From NCBI GenBank assembly GCA_964395835.1, contig CAYNBJ010000001.1, positions 186,001-250,000 on the forward strand: a DNA stretch of 64,000 nucleotides. Direction: 5' to 3'. This DNA is from LLD-282 sp964395835. Lineage in GTDB: Bacteria > Pseudomonadota > Gammaproteobacteria > Berkiellales > Berkiellaceae. The notes below the pieces were generated by a model. It did no database searches and was not told the origin of the DNA. It was given only the letters and a program-made list of their open reading frames with translations. Position numbers and translations under genes: made by a program. Shown piece by piece: positions 1 to 7,789 of this stretch (positions are counted from its first letter, which is position 1; each line of letters starts with the position of its first letter).

Positions 1-1289
1 GAAAGTGGAAAATATGCACGCTCTTTTGTAGGGTCAAAAAGAGAGTATTTCGCTGCTTTTGAAGATGCATTTTGCAAAGCGCCAACCATAATAGCAAGAT
101 ATGCAGGATCGGCTATCAAGCTAAAATGAGAAAAAATAGAAAAAGCAGAATCAGCATACTGATAAGAAAATGAAATATAGTAAAAAATAAGACCAATTGA
201 AAATAAAATCACGGGCGTCATCAATGCTTGTTTTTTCCAACTCCATGCTCTCAAATTACCTTGCGAATCTCGATAAGAGCGAAAAATAAAAACAAAGATT
301 AACGAAAGAAATCCCATAAAAGTATTAGTTTGGGCGGAAAAAAATTGCATCTGTGTTTTAGCGACTGAAAAATCCTGACCAGGGCGAAAAAAATACTGCA
401 CAACCTGCGATTTCCATAAAATTTCTATTAAATTGATACTTAATCCATAAGAGATGACCAAGACCGCAATTAAAAAAAGATGAAAAGAACTGCTCACAAC
501 TCGCAACGATTCAAACCAACCTATCTTCTTTTTCGTTTTTGAAGATGTATTTTCTAAACTCCAATCAGAGCGTAAAGGAATATTTTTGAGTGTGTTTCTA
601 TATAATAAAAAGAGAAAATAAAATACAACAATAAATGTGCACATAAGCATTTGTATGATTTTTTCATAATGATGTGCTGCCAGAATATTCAGCATATAAA
701 CAAAGGGGCCTGTTAAAATCAGGCCAATATTCGCACCAATTCCCAAAAAAGGATATAATCTTTGAGCCTGCTCAACAGACACAATACTATTTGCAGTTGT
801 CCAAAAAATTAAATTCATGGCCACGCTGCCCCACAGCTCTGACATAACATAATACAAAGCACTTGGCCAAATATTGAGTAACTGAATAAGAGGCCGAGCG
901 AAAGCAGGTACGGAACGAACCCCTAATCCCACTAACAGATCGTCACCCAAACACGTGTGTAGCGGCCAATCCAAAAAAACAACCAATCCAAAAAAGCAAT
1001 AAAATACACCAAATGGCGCAAGGGAATAAAAAAACAAATCCCTATAGGCTACTTTTTTGACTAAATACGCATAGTAAATTGTGTAAATCAAAGCTGCTGG
1101 AAAAACACAGTACATCTTAAGAGCGGATAAAATTTCTGGTCCAGCCTGCGTAATAACCAAAATATCTTTTGAAATTCTCAAAAAAGAATAGTTAAATGAT
1201 GTGAGAATCATAATCGCAAATAAAGCGATAAATAAACGACGCTCTTGCGGCAAAACAGGAAAAAAATATTCGAAATACGACCAAAACAT
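1..1289 (-). CDS. tlc: ATP/ADP translocase (Tlc family), 3' end outside the window
   Basis: Inner-membrane nucleotide carrier that in energy parasites exchanges host ATP for bacterial ADP. About 429 residues are visible, read from an ATG at 1289; the frame is still open at base 1. The translation is rich in hydrophobic helices. Near the visible C-terminal end it contains AAKYSLFDPTKERAYFPL, which closely matches the conserved KSAKYSLFDPTKEMAYIPL region of Tlc transporters from Rickettsia, Chlamydia and plastids. Other family-like parts are ILTSFNYSFLRISKD near the N terminus and the segment ending in GANIGLI. No clear ribosome binding site precedes the ATG, so the start is provisional. The gene is divergent from accB. 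Family assignment is strong. Whether it carries ATP/ADP or another nucleotide cannot be decided, because paralogues of this family differ in substrate. Confidence 0.9.
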   Translation of the reverse strand, partial: MFWSYFEYFFPVLPQERRLFIALFAIMILTSFNYSFLRISKDILVITQAGPEILSALKMYCVFPAALIYTIYYAYLVKKVAYRDLFFYSLAPFGVFYCFFGLVVFLDWPLHTCLGDDLLVGLGVRSVPAFARPLIQLLNIWPSALYYVMSELWGSVAMNLIFWTTANSIVSVEQAQRLYPFLGIGANIGLILTGPFVYMLNILAAHHYEKIIQMLMCTFIVVFYFLFLLYRNTLKNIPLRSDWSLENTSSKTKKKIGWFESLRVVSSSFHLFLIAVLVISYGLSINLIEILWKSQVVQYFFRPGQDFSVAKTQMQFFSAQTNTFMGFLSLIFVFIFRSYRDSQGNLRAWSWKKQALMTPVILFSIGLIFYYISFSYQYADSAFSIFSHFSLIADPAYLAIMVGALQNASSKAAKYSLFDPTKERAYFPL

Positions 1290-1442
1290 GTATCGAAACA
1301 ATGGTGAGAAGCTTTTATGTCTGTATTGAAATCAGTTTTTTATGAATAAAGAAACTCATAGACAAGAAGACAAGCTCTTGAAACAATATTCTATCGAATT
1401 TTAAATATAAAACAAAGATTTTTTAAATAAAAAATTTTTCGA

Positions 1443-1524
1443 TATGATACACCCCACACCCTAAGCCCATCTCAGAGAGTAGAAAGTTTTCTGGATCGGA
1501 GAGCAGGTAGGGACACCATTTTTT
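1443..1524 (+). ncRNA. possible small structured RNA or accB leader
   Basis: A TATGAT -10-like hexamer lies at 1443-1448. It is followed by a segment that can fold back on itself: CCCTA (1459-1463) with TAGGG (1508-1512), then CC/GG and TCTC/GAGA with small internal loops, and an inner AGAA/TTCT hairpin near 1481-1491. Six T residues (1519-1524) follow, as expected for an intrinsic terminator. It may be a short independent RNA or an attenuator-like leader of accBC. It does not match 4.5S, 6S or tmRNA signatures that I know. No clear -35 box is seen, and the fold was drawn by eye. Confidence 0.22.
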
Positions 1525-1621
1525 AGAACAATCAAACTTACTCATCAATGGCTGAAATTTTTTTCATAAAAAAGGCGTGCTAGTCTGTTTTGAGTCATGA
1601 CAAAGATAAAAAGGATGCGTT

Positions 1622-2053
1622 ATGCATTTAGATTTGATGAAAAATTTGGCAAATCTTTTAAAAGAATTCAATCTTTCTGAAATTGATTACGAAACGGCAG
1701 ACATAAAAGTCTCTTTGAAAAAAAACATACACCAACTGCAAACACCTCACACAGAAACAAACATCTCTGCATCTATGAACTGCACAGATCACAATCGAGC
1801 AAAACAATCAGAAAACTTGCATCCAGTTAAAGCACCTCTGATCGGAGCATTTTATCGAGCTACAGAACCAGGAGCCACGCCGTTTGCAAAGGAAGGGCAA
1901 AAAGTTTTAAAAGGCGATCCTATAGGGCTCATTGAATCTATGAAAGTCCTGACCTTAGTCCACGCTCCTTGTGATGGCATCATTGAGAAATTCTTAATTG
2001 AAAACGGAGAGCTTGTTGAATTTGAAGAAGTGATTGCTCAAATCGCGCCCTAA
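1622..2053 (+). CDS. accB: biotin carboxyl carrier protein of acetyl-CoA carboxylase
   Basis: Carries the carboxyl group on biotin between biotin carboxylase and the carboxyltransferase in the first step of fatty acid synthesis. At 143 residues it is near the usual length. It has a helical N terminus (about 1-30), a variable linker (31-65) and a C-terminal biotinyl domain (66-143). The biotin acceptor is K108 in IESMKVL; the usual motif is EAMKM, so the residue before Met is Ser here, a tolerated variant. The PVKAPLIGAFY start of the lipoyl/biotinyl fold is clear. AAGGA sits just before the ATG. accC follows after 14 bases, so the two are surely cotranscribed. Confidence 0.96.
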   Translation: MHLDLMKNLANLLKEFNLSEIDYETADIKVSLKKNIHQLQTPHTETNISASMNCTDHNRAKQSENLHPVKAPLIGAFYRATEPGATPFAKEGQKVLKGDPIGLIESMKVLTLVHAPCDGIIEKFLIENGELVEFEEVIAQIAP

Positions 2054-2067
2054 AATCGAGGTGAATT

Positions 2068-3459
2068 ATGAAAAAAAGCATTCTTATTGCAAATAGAGGC
2101 GAAATCGCAATGCGCATCCTGAGATCTGCCAAAGAAAAAGGATTCAGAACGATTTTGGCTCATAGCTCTGCAGATAAAGATTCTTTAGCAGCGCGCTTAG
2201 CCGATCTCTGTGTTTGTATAGGCCCAGGCCCAGCGCAAGAAAGCTATCTCAATCCTTCTAAAATTATTCTTGCGGCTCAAATGAGTGGCGCAGATGCCAT
2301 TCATCCTGGATATGGATTTTTAGCCGAACAAGAAATTCTTGCTAAAATGAGCGAAAAAGCAGGTCTCATCTTTATTGGACCAATTGCCGAACATTTATCT
2401 TTGATGGGTGATAAAGAATCTGCGAAAAAGTTTGCAATGTCTTTAAATATTCCTTGTATACCAGGATCTGAGAGAATCTCCTATCCCAGGCAAAAAACGA
2501 ATGAAGACTGTTTAAAAATAGCATCTTCTATATCTTATCCCTTATTAATTAAAGCGACTGCTGGCGGAGGTGGCAAGGGAATGAGAATCGTGCATACTCC
2601 TGAAGATTTGCTGGGAATGTTAGAACTGACTCAAAATGAAGCTCATAAAGCTTATGGCGATGGATCTGTCTACTTTGAAAAGTATCTTTCTCATCCGCGT
2701 CATATTGAGGTACAAATCCTAGGCGATGGGCACGGAAAAGGCGTCCATTTTGGACTCAGAGAATGCTCTATTCAAAGACGATATCAGAAGATTATTGAAG
2801 AATCACTGCCTATGCATTTATCGCAAGAGATTCAAAATCATTTATACCAAGATGCACTACGTATTATTCAGGCTCTTTCTTATAGAGGGCTGGGAACAAT
2901 AGAGTTTTTATATCAAGATAATAAATACTATTTTATTGAAATGAATACACGCGTACAAGTTGAACACCCCATCTCGGAGATGATTTCTGGACACGATCTT
3001 GTTGCTGCTCAAATCAGTGTAGCTTTTGAAGAGCCTTGGAAATGGGAACAAGAAAAAATTGTTTTTAAGGGACATGCAATTGAATGCCGTATTAATGCAG
3101 AATCGCCCAAAGACTATCAACCACGTGCAGGAAAGATCTCGAAAGTGCATATGCCAGGCGGATTTGGAGTGCGTATTGAGTCGATGATTTATCCTGACAT
3201 TTTTATTAGCCCTTTCTATGATTCCCTCATAGCTAAAATTATCAGTTATGGAGAAACTCGCGAGCTAGCTATACGAAAAATGCAATTTGCTCTAGAAGAA
3301 ATGCAAATTGAAGGTTTAGAAACAAACTTAGAGCTTCATAGACAAATTTTTCAAGAAGAGTTATTTTTGCAAGGAGTGTATGATACAAACTATCTCAAAA
3401 AACATGACTTTTTTTCGAACACAGCGTCTGATAAGATGTGCGCAACTGTTGAAAAATAA
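2068..3459 (+). CDS. accC: biotin carboxylase subunit of acetyl-CoA carboxylase
   Basis: ATP-dependent carboxylation of biotin on AccB. At 463 residues it is slightly longer than the E. coli enzyme (449). The N-terminal domain (about 1-115) begins SILIANRGEIAMRILR. The ATP-grasp domain (about 115-330) has the glycine-rich loop KATAGGGGKGMR, the HIEVQILGDGHG strand and the metal-binding EMNTRVQVEHP motif. The C-terminal domain carries ECRINAE and a Y-D-S-L-I-A-K segment. GAGGTG lies upstream of the ATG. It is the second gene of accB-accC-prmA. Nothing in it appears degraded. Confidence 0.98.
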   Translation: MKKSILIANRGEIAMRILRSAKEKGFRTILAHSSADKDSLAARLADLCVCIGPGPAQESYLNPSKIILAAQMSGADAIHPGYGFLAEQEILAKMSEKAGLIFIGPIAEHLSLMGDKESAKKFAMSLNIPCIPGSERISYPRQKTNEDCLKIASSISYPLLIKATAGGGGKGMRIVHTPEDLLGMLELTQNEAHKAYGDGSVYFEKYLSHPRHIEVQILGDGHGKGVHFGLRECSIQRRYQKIIEESLPMHLSQEIQNHLYQDALRIIQALSYRGLGTIEFLYQDNKYYFIEMNTRVQVEHPISEMISGHDLVAAQISVAFEEPWKWEQEKIVFKGHAIECRINAESPKDYQPRAGKISKVHMPGGFGVRIESMIYPDIFISPFYDSLIAKIISYGETRELAIRKMQFALEEMQIEGLETNLELHRQIFQEELFLQGVYDTNYLKKHDFFSNTASDKMCATVEK

Positions 3460-3471
3460 TAAAATCCTTTT

Positions 3472-4353
3472 ATGAAATTGAGCGCTTTTCATTTGCGATA
3501 TACTTTAAATATTGAAAATCTTGGCGATCTTGAAGCAATCGCTGAGAATCACGGCGCCTTGTGCATATCCTATGAACCACAAAATATTGATGACTGGCCC
3601 GCGGAAAGCGATAGCTTACCACTATCCGGCCTATCATGTGTGACACTCACATTTGAAAATCCAGAAGACGCAGAAAATTGCCAGAAAGAGCTTGCTCTTC
3701 AAGGCTTTGAGCACAAAGAAGTTGAGCATGAGCAAATTGAAGAATGGCTGTATTATCATCGTCCTTACTTAGAACCGATGGACTTTGGGCCATTAAATAT
3801 TTATCCCTGGCGCAAAGGCGAAAGAGAAGATCCTGTTGCATCGGATCATACATCAAATGTGATTTATTTGCCTGCTGGCCTTGGATTTGGAACAGGGAGA
3901 CACGAAACCACTCAATTGTGCCTCGAAGCAATGGTTGATGTCGATCTGAGAGACAAAACTCTTATAGATTTTGGATGTGGTTCCGGAATTTTGGCAATAG
4001 CTGCTGCGAAATTGGGTGCGAAAAGCATTCAATATCATGATCACGATCCACAAGCTATGAAGGCCTCTTTAGAAAACTGCTTATTAAATACAGTAGAGCA
4101 CTGTATTCCATGCTTGGATGCAAAAGATCTACAAAAGAGCGATATTCTCGTTGCCAATATCCTACTAGAGCCACTCATTTTATTAAGAGAGACTCTGTGT
4201 GACTTGATTCATCTCAAAGGCATTGGAATCTTTTCTGGAATTTTAGAGGAACAAAAAAATCGATTCCTATCGGAATATTCTCAAAATTTCAAATGCCTTG
4301 AAATCCGTGAAAAAGGTCAATGGATCTGCATCATCATGCAAAAAATTTCGTGA
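3472..4353 (+). CDS. prmA: ribosomal protein L11 methyltransferase
   Basis: S-adenosylmethionine-dependent methylation of ribosomal protein L11. At 293 residues it matches the family. A substrate-recognition N-terminal domain (about 1-95) leads into the Rossmann methyltransferase domain, with PAGLGFGTGRHETT, the SAM-binding DFGCGSGILAIAAAKLGA and the NILLEPL motif. The start lies 12 bases after accC without a good Shine-Dalgarno sequence, which suggests translational coupling. In E. coli and many gammaproteobacteria prmA is followed by dusB-fis; here dusB is absent and fis lies convergent. Confidence 0.95.
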   Translation: MKLSAFHLRYTLNIENLGDLEAIAENHGALCISYEPQNIDDWPAESDSLPLSGLSCVTLTFENPEDAENCQKELALQGFEHKEVEHEQIEEWLYYHRPYLEPMDFGPLNIYPWRKGEREDPVASDHTSNVIYLPAGLGFGTGRHETTQLCLEAMVDVDLRDKTLIDFGCGSGILAIAAAKLGAKSIQYHDHDPQAMKASLENCLLNTVEHCIPCLDAKDLQKSDILVANILLEPLILLRETLCDLIHLKGIGIFSGILEEQKNRFLSEYSQNFKCLEIREKGQWICIIMQKIS

Positions 4354-4413
4354 TAGCAGTGCGTTGAAGCCAGAGAAACAGCGAAGATTCTTAATTTTTA
4401 AGAAGAAAAGATT

Positions 4414-4686
4414 TTAGCTTTCGTCTAAAAATGGTCTTCGATGATGATGATTTTTCGATACAGTCCGAGTTTGGCTCATTTTTGTACGCAGCGTATTGCG
4501 AGATACTCCCAAAACATCAGCAGCCCAACTTTGATTGTGCGAACAACGCTGTAAAACAGCTTCTAATAATCCTTGGTATACTTCTTGCAAAATGATGCTA
4601 TACAAATCTAGATCTCTCAATTCGTGATCATCAAAAGCACTTAAATAGGAAACAGTTGCTTGATATGTGGCTTCTTTTAGGCTCAT
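4414..4686 (-). CDS. fis: Fis-family nucleoid protein
   Basis: Small DNA-binding and bending protein; Fis activates rRNA promoters and shapes the nucleoid. At 90 residues it is slightly shorter than E. coli Fis (98). The C-terminal half shows the typical pattern: LYSIILQEVYQGLLEAVLQ (compare LYDLVLAEVEQPLLDMVMQ), then a helix-turn-helix NQSWAADVLGVSRNTLRTKM (compare [20 protein letters not shown]). The C terminus carries a basic extension with three histidines that normal Fis lacks. It is convergent with prmA; a weak AT-rich hairpin lies around 4390-4405 between them. No strong ribosome binding site is seen. Confidence 0.87.
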   Translation of the reverse strand: MSLKEATYQATVSYLSAFDDHELRDLDLYSIILQEVYQGLLEAVLQRCSHNQSWAADVLGVSRNTLRTKMSQTRTVSKNHHHRRPFLDES

Positions 4687-4758
4687 ATGGAGTGAGAGAA
4701 CTATTGAGAATATGATATTTTATCATTAGCAGCTAGAAACCACCATGAGAGAAATGAT

Positions 4759-5337
4759 ATGCAAGAAAGTATTTTTGATTGTATTACAAGTATTCAAAAA
4801 TGGCCGTCGATTGGCAAAAAAACGTCTTTACGCCTTATGAATTTTTTTTTGCAAAAAGAAAAAAATTTTTACTTGATTCAAAGATTACAATCTTTTTTAA
4901 ACAACACGACTTTTTGCGAATCATGTGATTTTCCAAAATTTACCAAAAAACCGTGTACACAATGTGCACAACACACCCAAAGATCTGGATTTGTCTTGTC
5001 TCCTCACGTATTAGATTATTTTGTTTTCGAAGAATTTTTTGAAAGTCTTAATTTAGGATTTTTGCGCTTGCAAACCCATAATACATACAGCTTTTGCGAT
5101 ACGCACAAACAAGATCTCTCTTTACTCAACACGATCCAAGAATCTTGTCCGATTTATGTGTTTTTTAATAAAACAATTGAAGAAAGAATCGCTTTTCAAA
5201 ACTTGTCTCAAATTCTGCCAAAAAGAAATTATCAAGACTGCTCCTTTTTCTTAGATCAACAAGAAAGCCTGTATATGCTCAGTTTATATCAATCTGAATG
5301 GTTTAAAGAAGAATTTTTATTAGCCCTTCGATCTTGA
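4759..5337 (+). CDS. recR: recombination mediator RecR, divergent
   Basis: RecR helps load RecA in the RecFOR pathway. At 192 residues it is close to the usual 198. The N-terminal helix-hairpin-helix is visible (PSIGKKTSLRL, compare PGVGPKSAQRL), as is the four-cysteine zinc finger (CESCDF...PCTQC, about residues 52-71). The Toprim domain that follows is strongly diverged: the expected VVE.P.D segment and the YHVL.G.LSP loop cannot be recognised. The position directly before htpG matches the E. coli recR-htpG order, which supports the call. It may be an impaired or specialised RecR. Confidence 0.75.
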   Translation: MQESIFDCITSIQKWPSIGKKTSLRLMNFFLQKEKNFYLIQRLQSFLNNTTFCESCDFPKFTKKPCTQCAQHTQRSGFVLSPHVLDYFVFEEFFESLNLGFLRLQTHNTYSFCDTHKQDLSLLNTIQESCPIYVFFNKTIEERIAFQNLSQILPKRNYQDCSFFLDQQESLYMLSLYQSEWFKEEFLLALRS

Positions 5338-5360
5338 AAGAATAAAATCGAGCTCCATAT
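5333..5360 (+). promoter_or_regulatory. heat-shock (sigma-32 type) promoter of htpG
   Basis: CTTGAAA at 5333-5339, then 13 bases, then CTCCATAT at 5353-5360. The gammaproteobacterial sigma-32 consensus is CTTGAAA-N13/14-CCCCATnT; only one of the conserved -10 bases differs. The -35 box overlaps the recR stop codon. Transcription would begin near 5367, giving a leader of about 45 bases before the htpG ATG. This fits the known heat-shock control of htpG in E. coli. Confidence 0.72.
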
Positions 5361-5412
5361 AGATACAAAGAAGTCATTCACATATATCTAACAATATTGT
5401 AGGAGCACGCAG

Positions 5413-7299
5413 ATGTCTGAAACCGCACAAAAAGAAGAAGTGTTTAGTTTTAAAACCGAAGATCGCAAATTACTTGATCTTGTGATCCATTCTCTGTATT
5501 CAGATAAAGATATCTTTTTAAGAGAGGTGATTTCTAATGCTGCTGATGCTATCGCTAAGGCACGCTATTGGTCTATCTCGGAAGGAAAAAATGAAATATC
5601 TCAATCTTTTGAAGTCAGCATTTCCTGTCACCCCTCTGAAAAAATGATTAAAATTCATGATAATGGGATTGGAATGACTCGAGACGAACTCATTCAAAAT
5701 CTTGGGACTATCGCACACTCTGGCACAGCAGAGTTTTTAAACACAAACAAAAATGGTGCTAAATCACACTCCATCGATGATTTAATTGGTCAGTTTGGAG
5801 TAGGATTTTACTCGGTATTTATGGTTGCATCGAAGGTAGAAGTCATTTCACGCTCTGTCAATTCTGACGAAGCGTTTCTTTTTACATCTGATGGCAAAGG
5901 ATCGTTCACTATTGCTCCTACAATAAAAGAGTCACACGGAACGACAATTAGCCTGTATATGCTGGATGATGATTATCTATCACATTATCGACTACGTAAT
6001 ATTATTAAAAAATATTCTCACTATGCCCCTGTTGCATTGTTCTTAGAATACGAAGAATCACATCCAGAAGAAGATAATCAAAAAATTTGGAAAAAAGAAC
6101 GAATTAATGAACAACAAGCCTTATGGCTGCAATCGAAAAACACGATTGATGAAAAAAGCTATCAAGATTTTTATAAAGATCTTGCAAAAGACTATAATGA
6201 GCCACGATCTTGGATCCATGGAAAAATGGAAGGCTCTAGCGATTATCATTTTTTATTTTACATTCCTAAAGAGCTGCCTTTATTAGCATGGCAATATCAA
6301 GACAAGCCTTCTCGTGTCAAAATTCATGTCAAACACATTTTTATTAGCGACGATTCTTTACTTGTTTTACCAAGATATCTTTCTTTTGTTTCTGGTCTTG
6401 TCGACTTCAACGATCTGCCTTTAAATGTCTCCAGAGAGCTATTACAAGATAATAAAATGGTGGAAAGAGCAAAAGCAGCACTCACAAAAAAAGTCATTCA
6501 ACATCTCGGAGATACTGCGCGTGATAAACCTCAGGAGTATCAAGATATTTGGTCTCACTTTGGTCAAATGCTCAAAATGTTCCCAGCGGAAGATCCTCAA
6601 TTAAAAGATAATATGCTGCCTTTATTGCGTTTTCATAGTTCACAATCAGCAGCACAAGAGTTAATTTCACTCGATCAATACTTGCAATCAATGCCGGAAG
6701 ATCAAAAAGAAATATACTACATTACAGCTTCAACATGGGATGCAGCGATGCATAGCCCTCATATGGACTACTTTAAAAAGAAAGGCTGGAACGTACTTTT
6801 ATTGATTGATCGAGTTGATGAATCACTGATGAACTATATCCAAGCATATCAAGAAAAAAATCTCGTATGTATCACACAAGCAGATCTAGCACCTTTCAGC
6901 AATGAACAAGAGGAACAACAAAATCTTCTCAATGAAAGCGAAGATTTTTGCAAAAAAATGACATCGGCTCTTGCTGGAAAAGTCAAAGAAGTCCGAATTT
7001 CGAAAAGACTCGTCGACTCTCCTTGCTGTCTTGTCGTTGATCATCAGATCAGTCTTCACATGCAAAGACTATTAAAAGATGCTGGTCAAGATATCGCACA
7101 CACCTTGCCAATTTTGGAGATCAATCCTCACCATCCTTTGATTGCGCAGATTGAAAAAAGTGATCATGATATGCAAAAACCTGCCAACTTTCTGTATTCT
7201 TTAGCTTTGCTTGCTGAAGGGGGAGATCTCTCCGATCCAGCATCATTCTCTAGAGATATTACAAAGTTACTCAATGGAGTTGCGTTTCAGGATCTCTAA
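5413..7299 (+). CDS. htpG: molecular chaperone HtpG (Hsp90)
   Basis: ATP-dependent chaperone acting as a cytoplasmic dimer. At 628 residues it is full length. The N-terminal GHKL ATPase domain (about 1-225) has the family motifs YSDKDIFLREVISNAADA, DNGIGM, LGTIAHSGT and GQFGVGFYS. The middle domain includes FISDD and the catalytic-loop stretch LPLNVSRELLQ. The C-terminal dimerisation domain ends the protein. AGGAG is placed well before the ATG. It follows recR and has a sigma-32-like promoter. Five accessory genes follow on the same strand with small gaps and may be read through from htpG. Confidence 0.98.
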   Translation: MSETAQKEEVFSFKTEDRKLLDLVIHSLYSDKDIFLREVISNAADAIAKARYWSISEGKNEISQSFEVSISCHPSEKMIKIHDNGIGMTRDELIQNLGTIAHSGTAEFLNTNKNGAKSHSIDDLIGQFGVGFYSVFMVASKVEVISRSVNSDEAFLFTSDGKGSFTIAPTIKESHGTTISLYMLDDDYLSHYRLRNIIKKYSHYAPVALFLEYEESHPEEDNQKIWKKERINEQQALWLQSKNTIDEKSYQDFYKDLAKDYNEPRSWIHGKMEGSSDYHFLFYIPKELPLLAWQYQDKPSRVKIHVKHIFISDDSLLVLPRYLSFVSGLVDFNDLPLNVSRELLQDNKMVERAKAALTKKVIQHLGDTARDKPQEYQDIWSHFGQMLKMFPAEDPQLKDNMLPLLRFHSSQSAAQELISLDQYLQSMPEDQKEIYYITASTWDAAMHSPHMDYFKKKGWNVLLLIDRVDESLMNYIQAYQEKNLVCITQADLAPFSNEQEEQQNLLNESEDFCKKMTSALAGKVKEVRISKRLVDSPCCLVVDHQISLHMQRLLKDAGQDIAHTLPILEINPHHPLIAQIEKSDHDMQKPANFLYSLALLAEGGDLSDPASFSRDITKLLNGVAFQDL

Positions 7300-7340
7300 T
7301 CTATCATATGATTAAGTTATAATATTGGAAGAACAATAAA

Positions 7341-7787
7341 ATGGCACAGGCAGATATTGAATTTCTTAAAGCAGCGCTAGTTCACTATCAAGCCTGTGCC
7401 AAATTTTTTCAAGCACCCATTGATTTAACAATGATTCAAAACCGACTCAGCGATGCTGAAGCTAGCTCTGAAGAAGATGGATCTGGCGGTGGTAGCAATG
7501 GGCGATCTTATCAAGATTTTTTGCTACCTCTCCCGGATCACCTACAATCTACAGAAAAAGGAATTCCAGATCCAAACCAAATTCAAGCACGCAGAGAAGC
7601 CAAAGGAATGAATACTAAACAAGGATACTCTGATAAAAATAGACAACGTGAGGCTCTGAAAGCAAAAAACACGCTGAAAAATCGACCTGGCGCACCAGCT
7701 CCTCAAGCGAAAGAAGAAATACGATATTCTCGAAAAATGAAAATTGCTCCTCGGCCTGGTGGCTATCATTCCACAGAAGAGGATTAA
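7341..7787 (+). CDS. protein of unknown function upstream of the ankyrin-protease gene
   Basis: 148 residues, not recognised. The N-terminal half is a short predicted helix (about 1-45) followed by an acidic and glycine-serine-rich linker (SEEDGSGGGSNG). The C-terminal half is basic and polar, with many Lys, Arg, Gln and Pro, and is probably disordered. There is no signal peptide and no membrane segment. It starts 41 bases after htpG and ends two bases before the next ATG. The next gene's Shine-Dalgarno (AGAGGA) lies inside this gene's 3' end, so the two are translationally coupled. A partner or chaperone-like role for the ankyrin protein is possible but only inferred from position. Confidence 0.72.
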   Translation: MAQADIEFLKAALVHYQACAKFFQAPIDLTMIQNRLSDAEASSEEDGSGGGSNGRSYQDFLLPLPDHLQSTEKGIPDPNQIQARREAKGMNTKQGYSDKNRQREALKAKNTLKNRPGAPAPQAKEEIRYSRKMKIAPRPGGYHSTEED

Positions 7788-7789
7788 AC

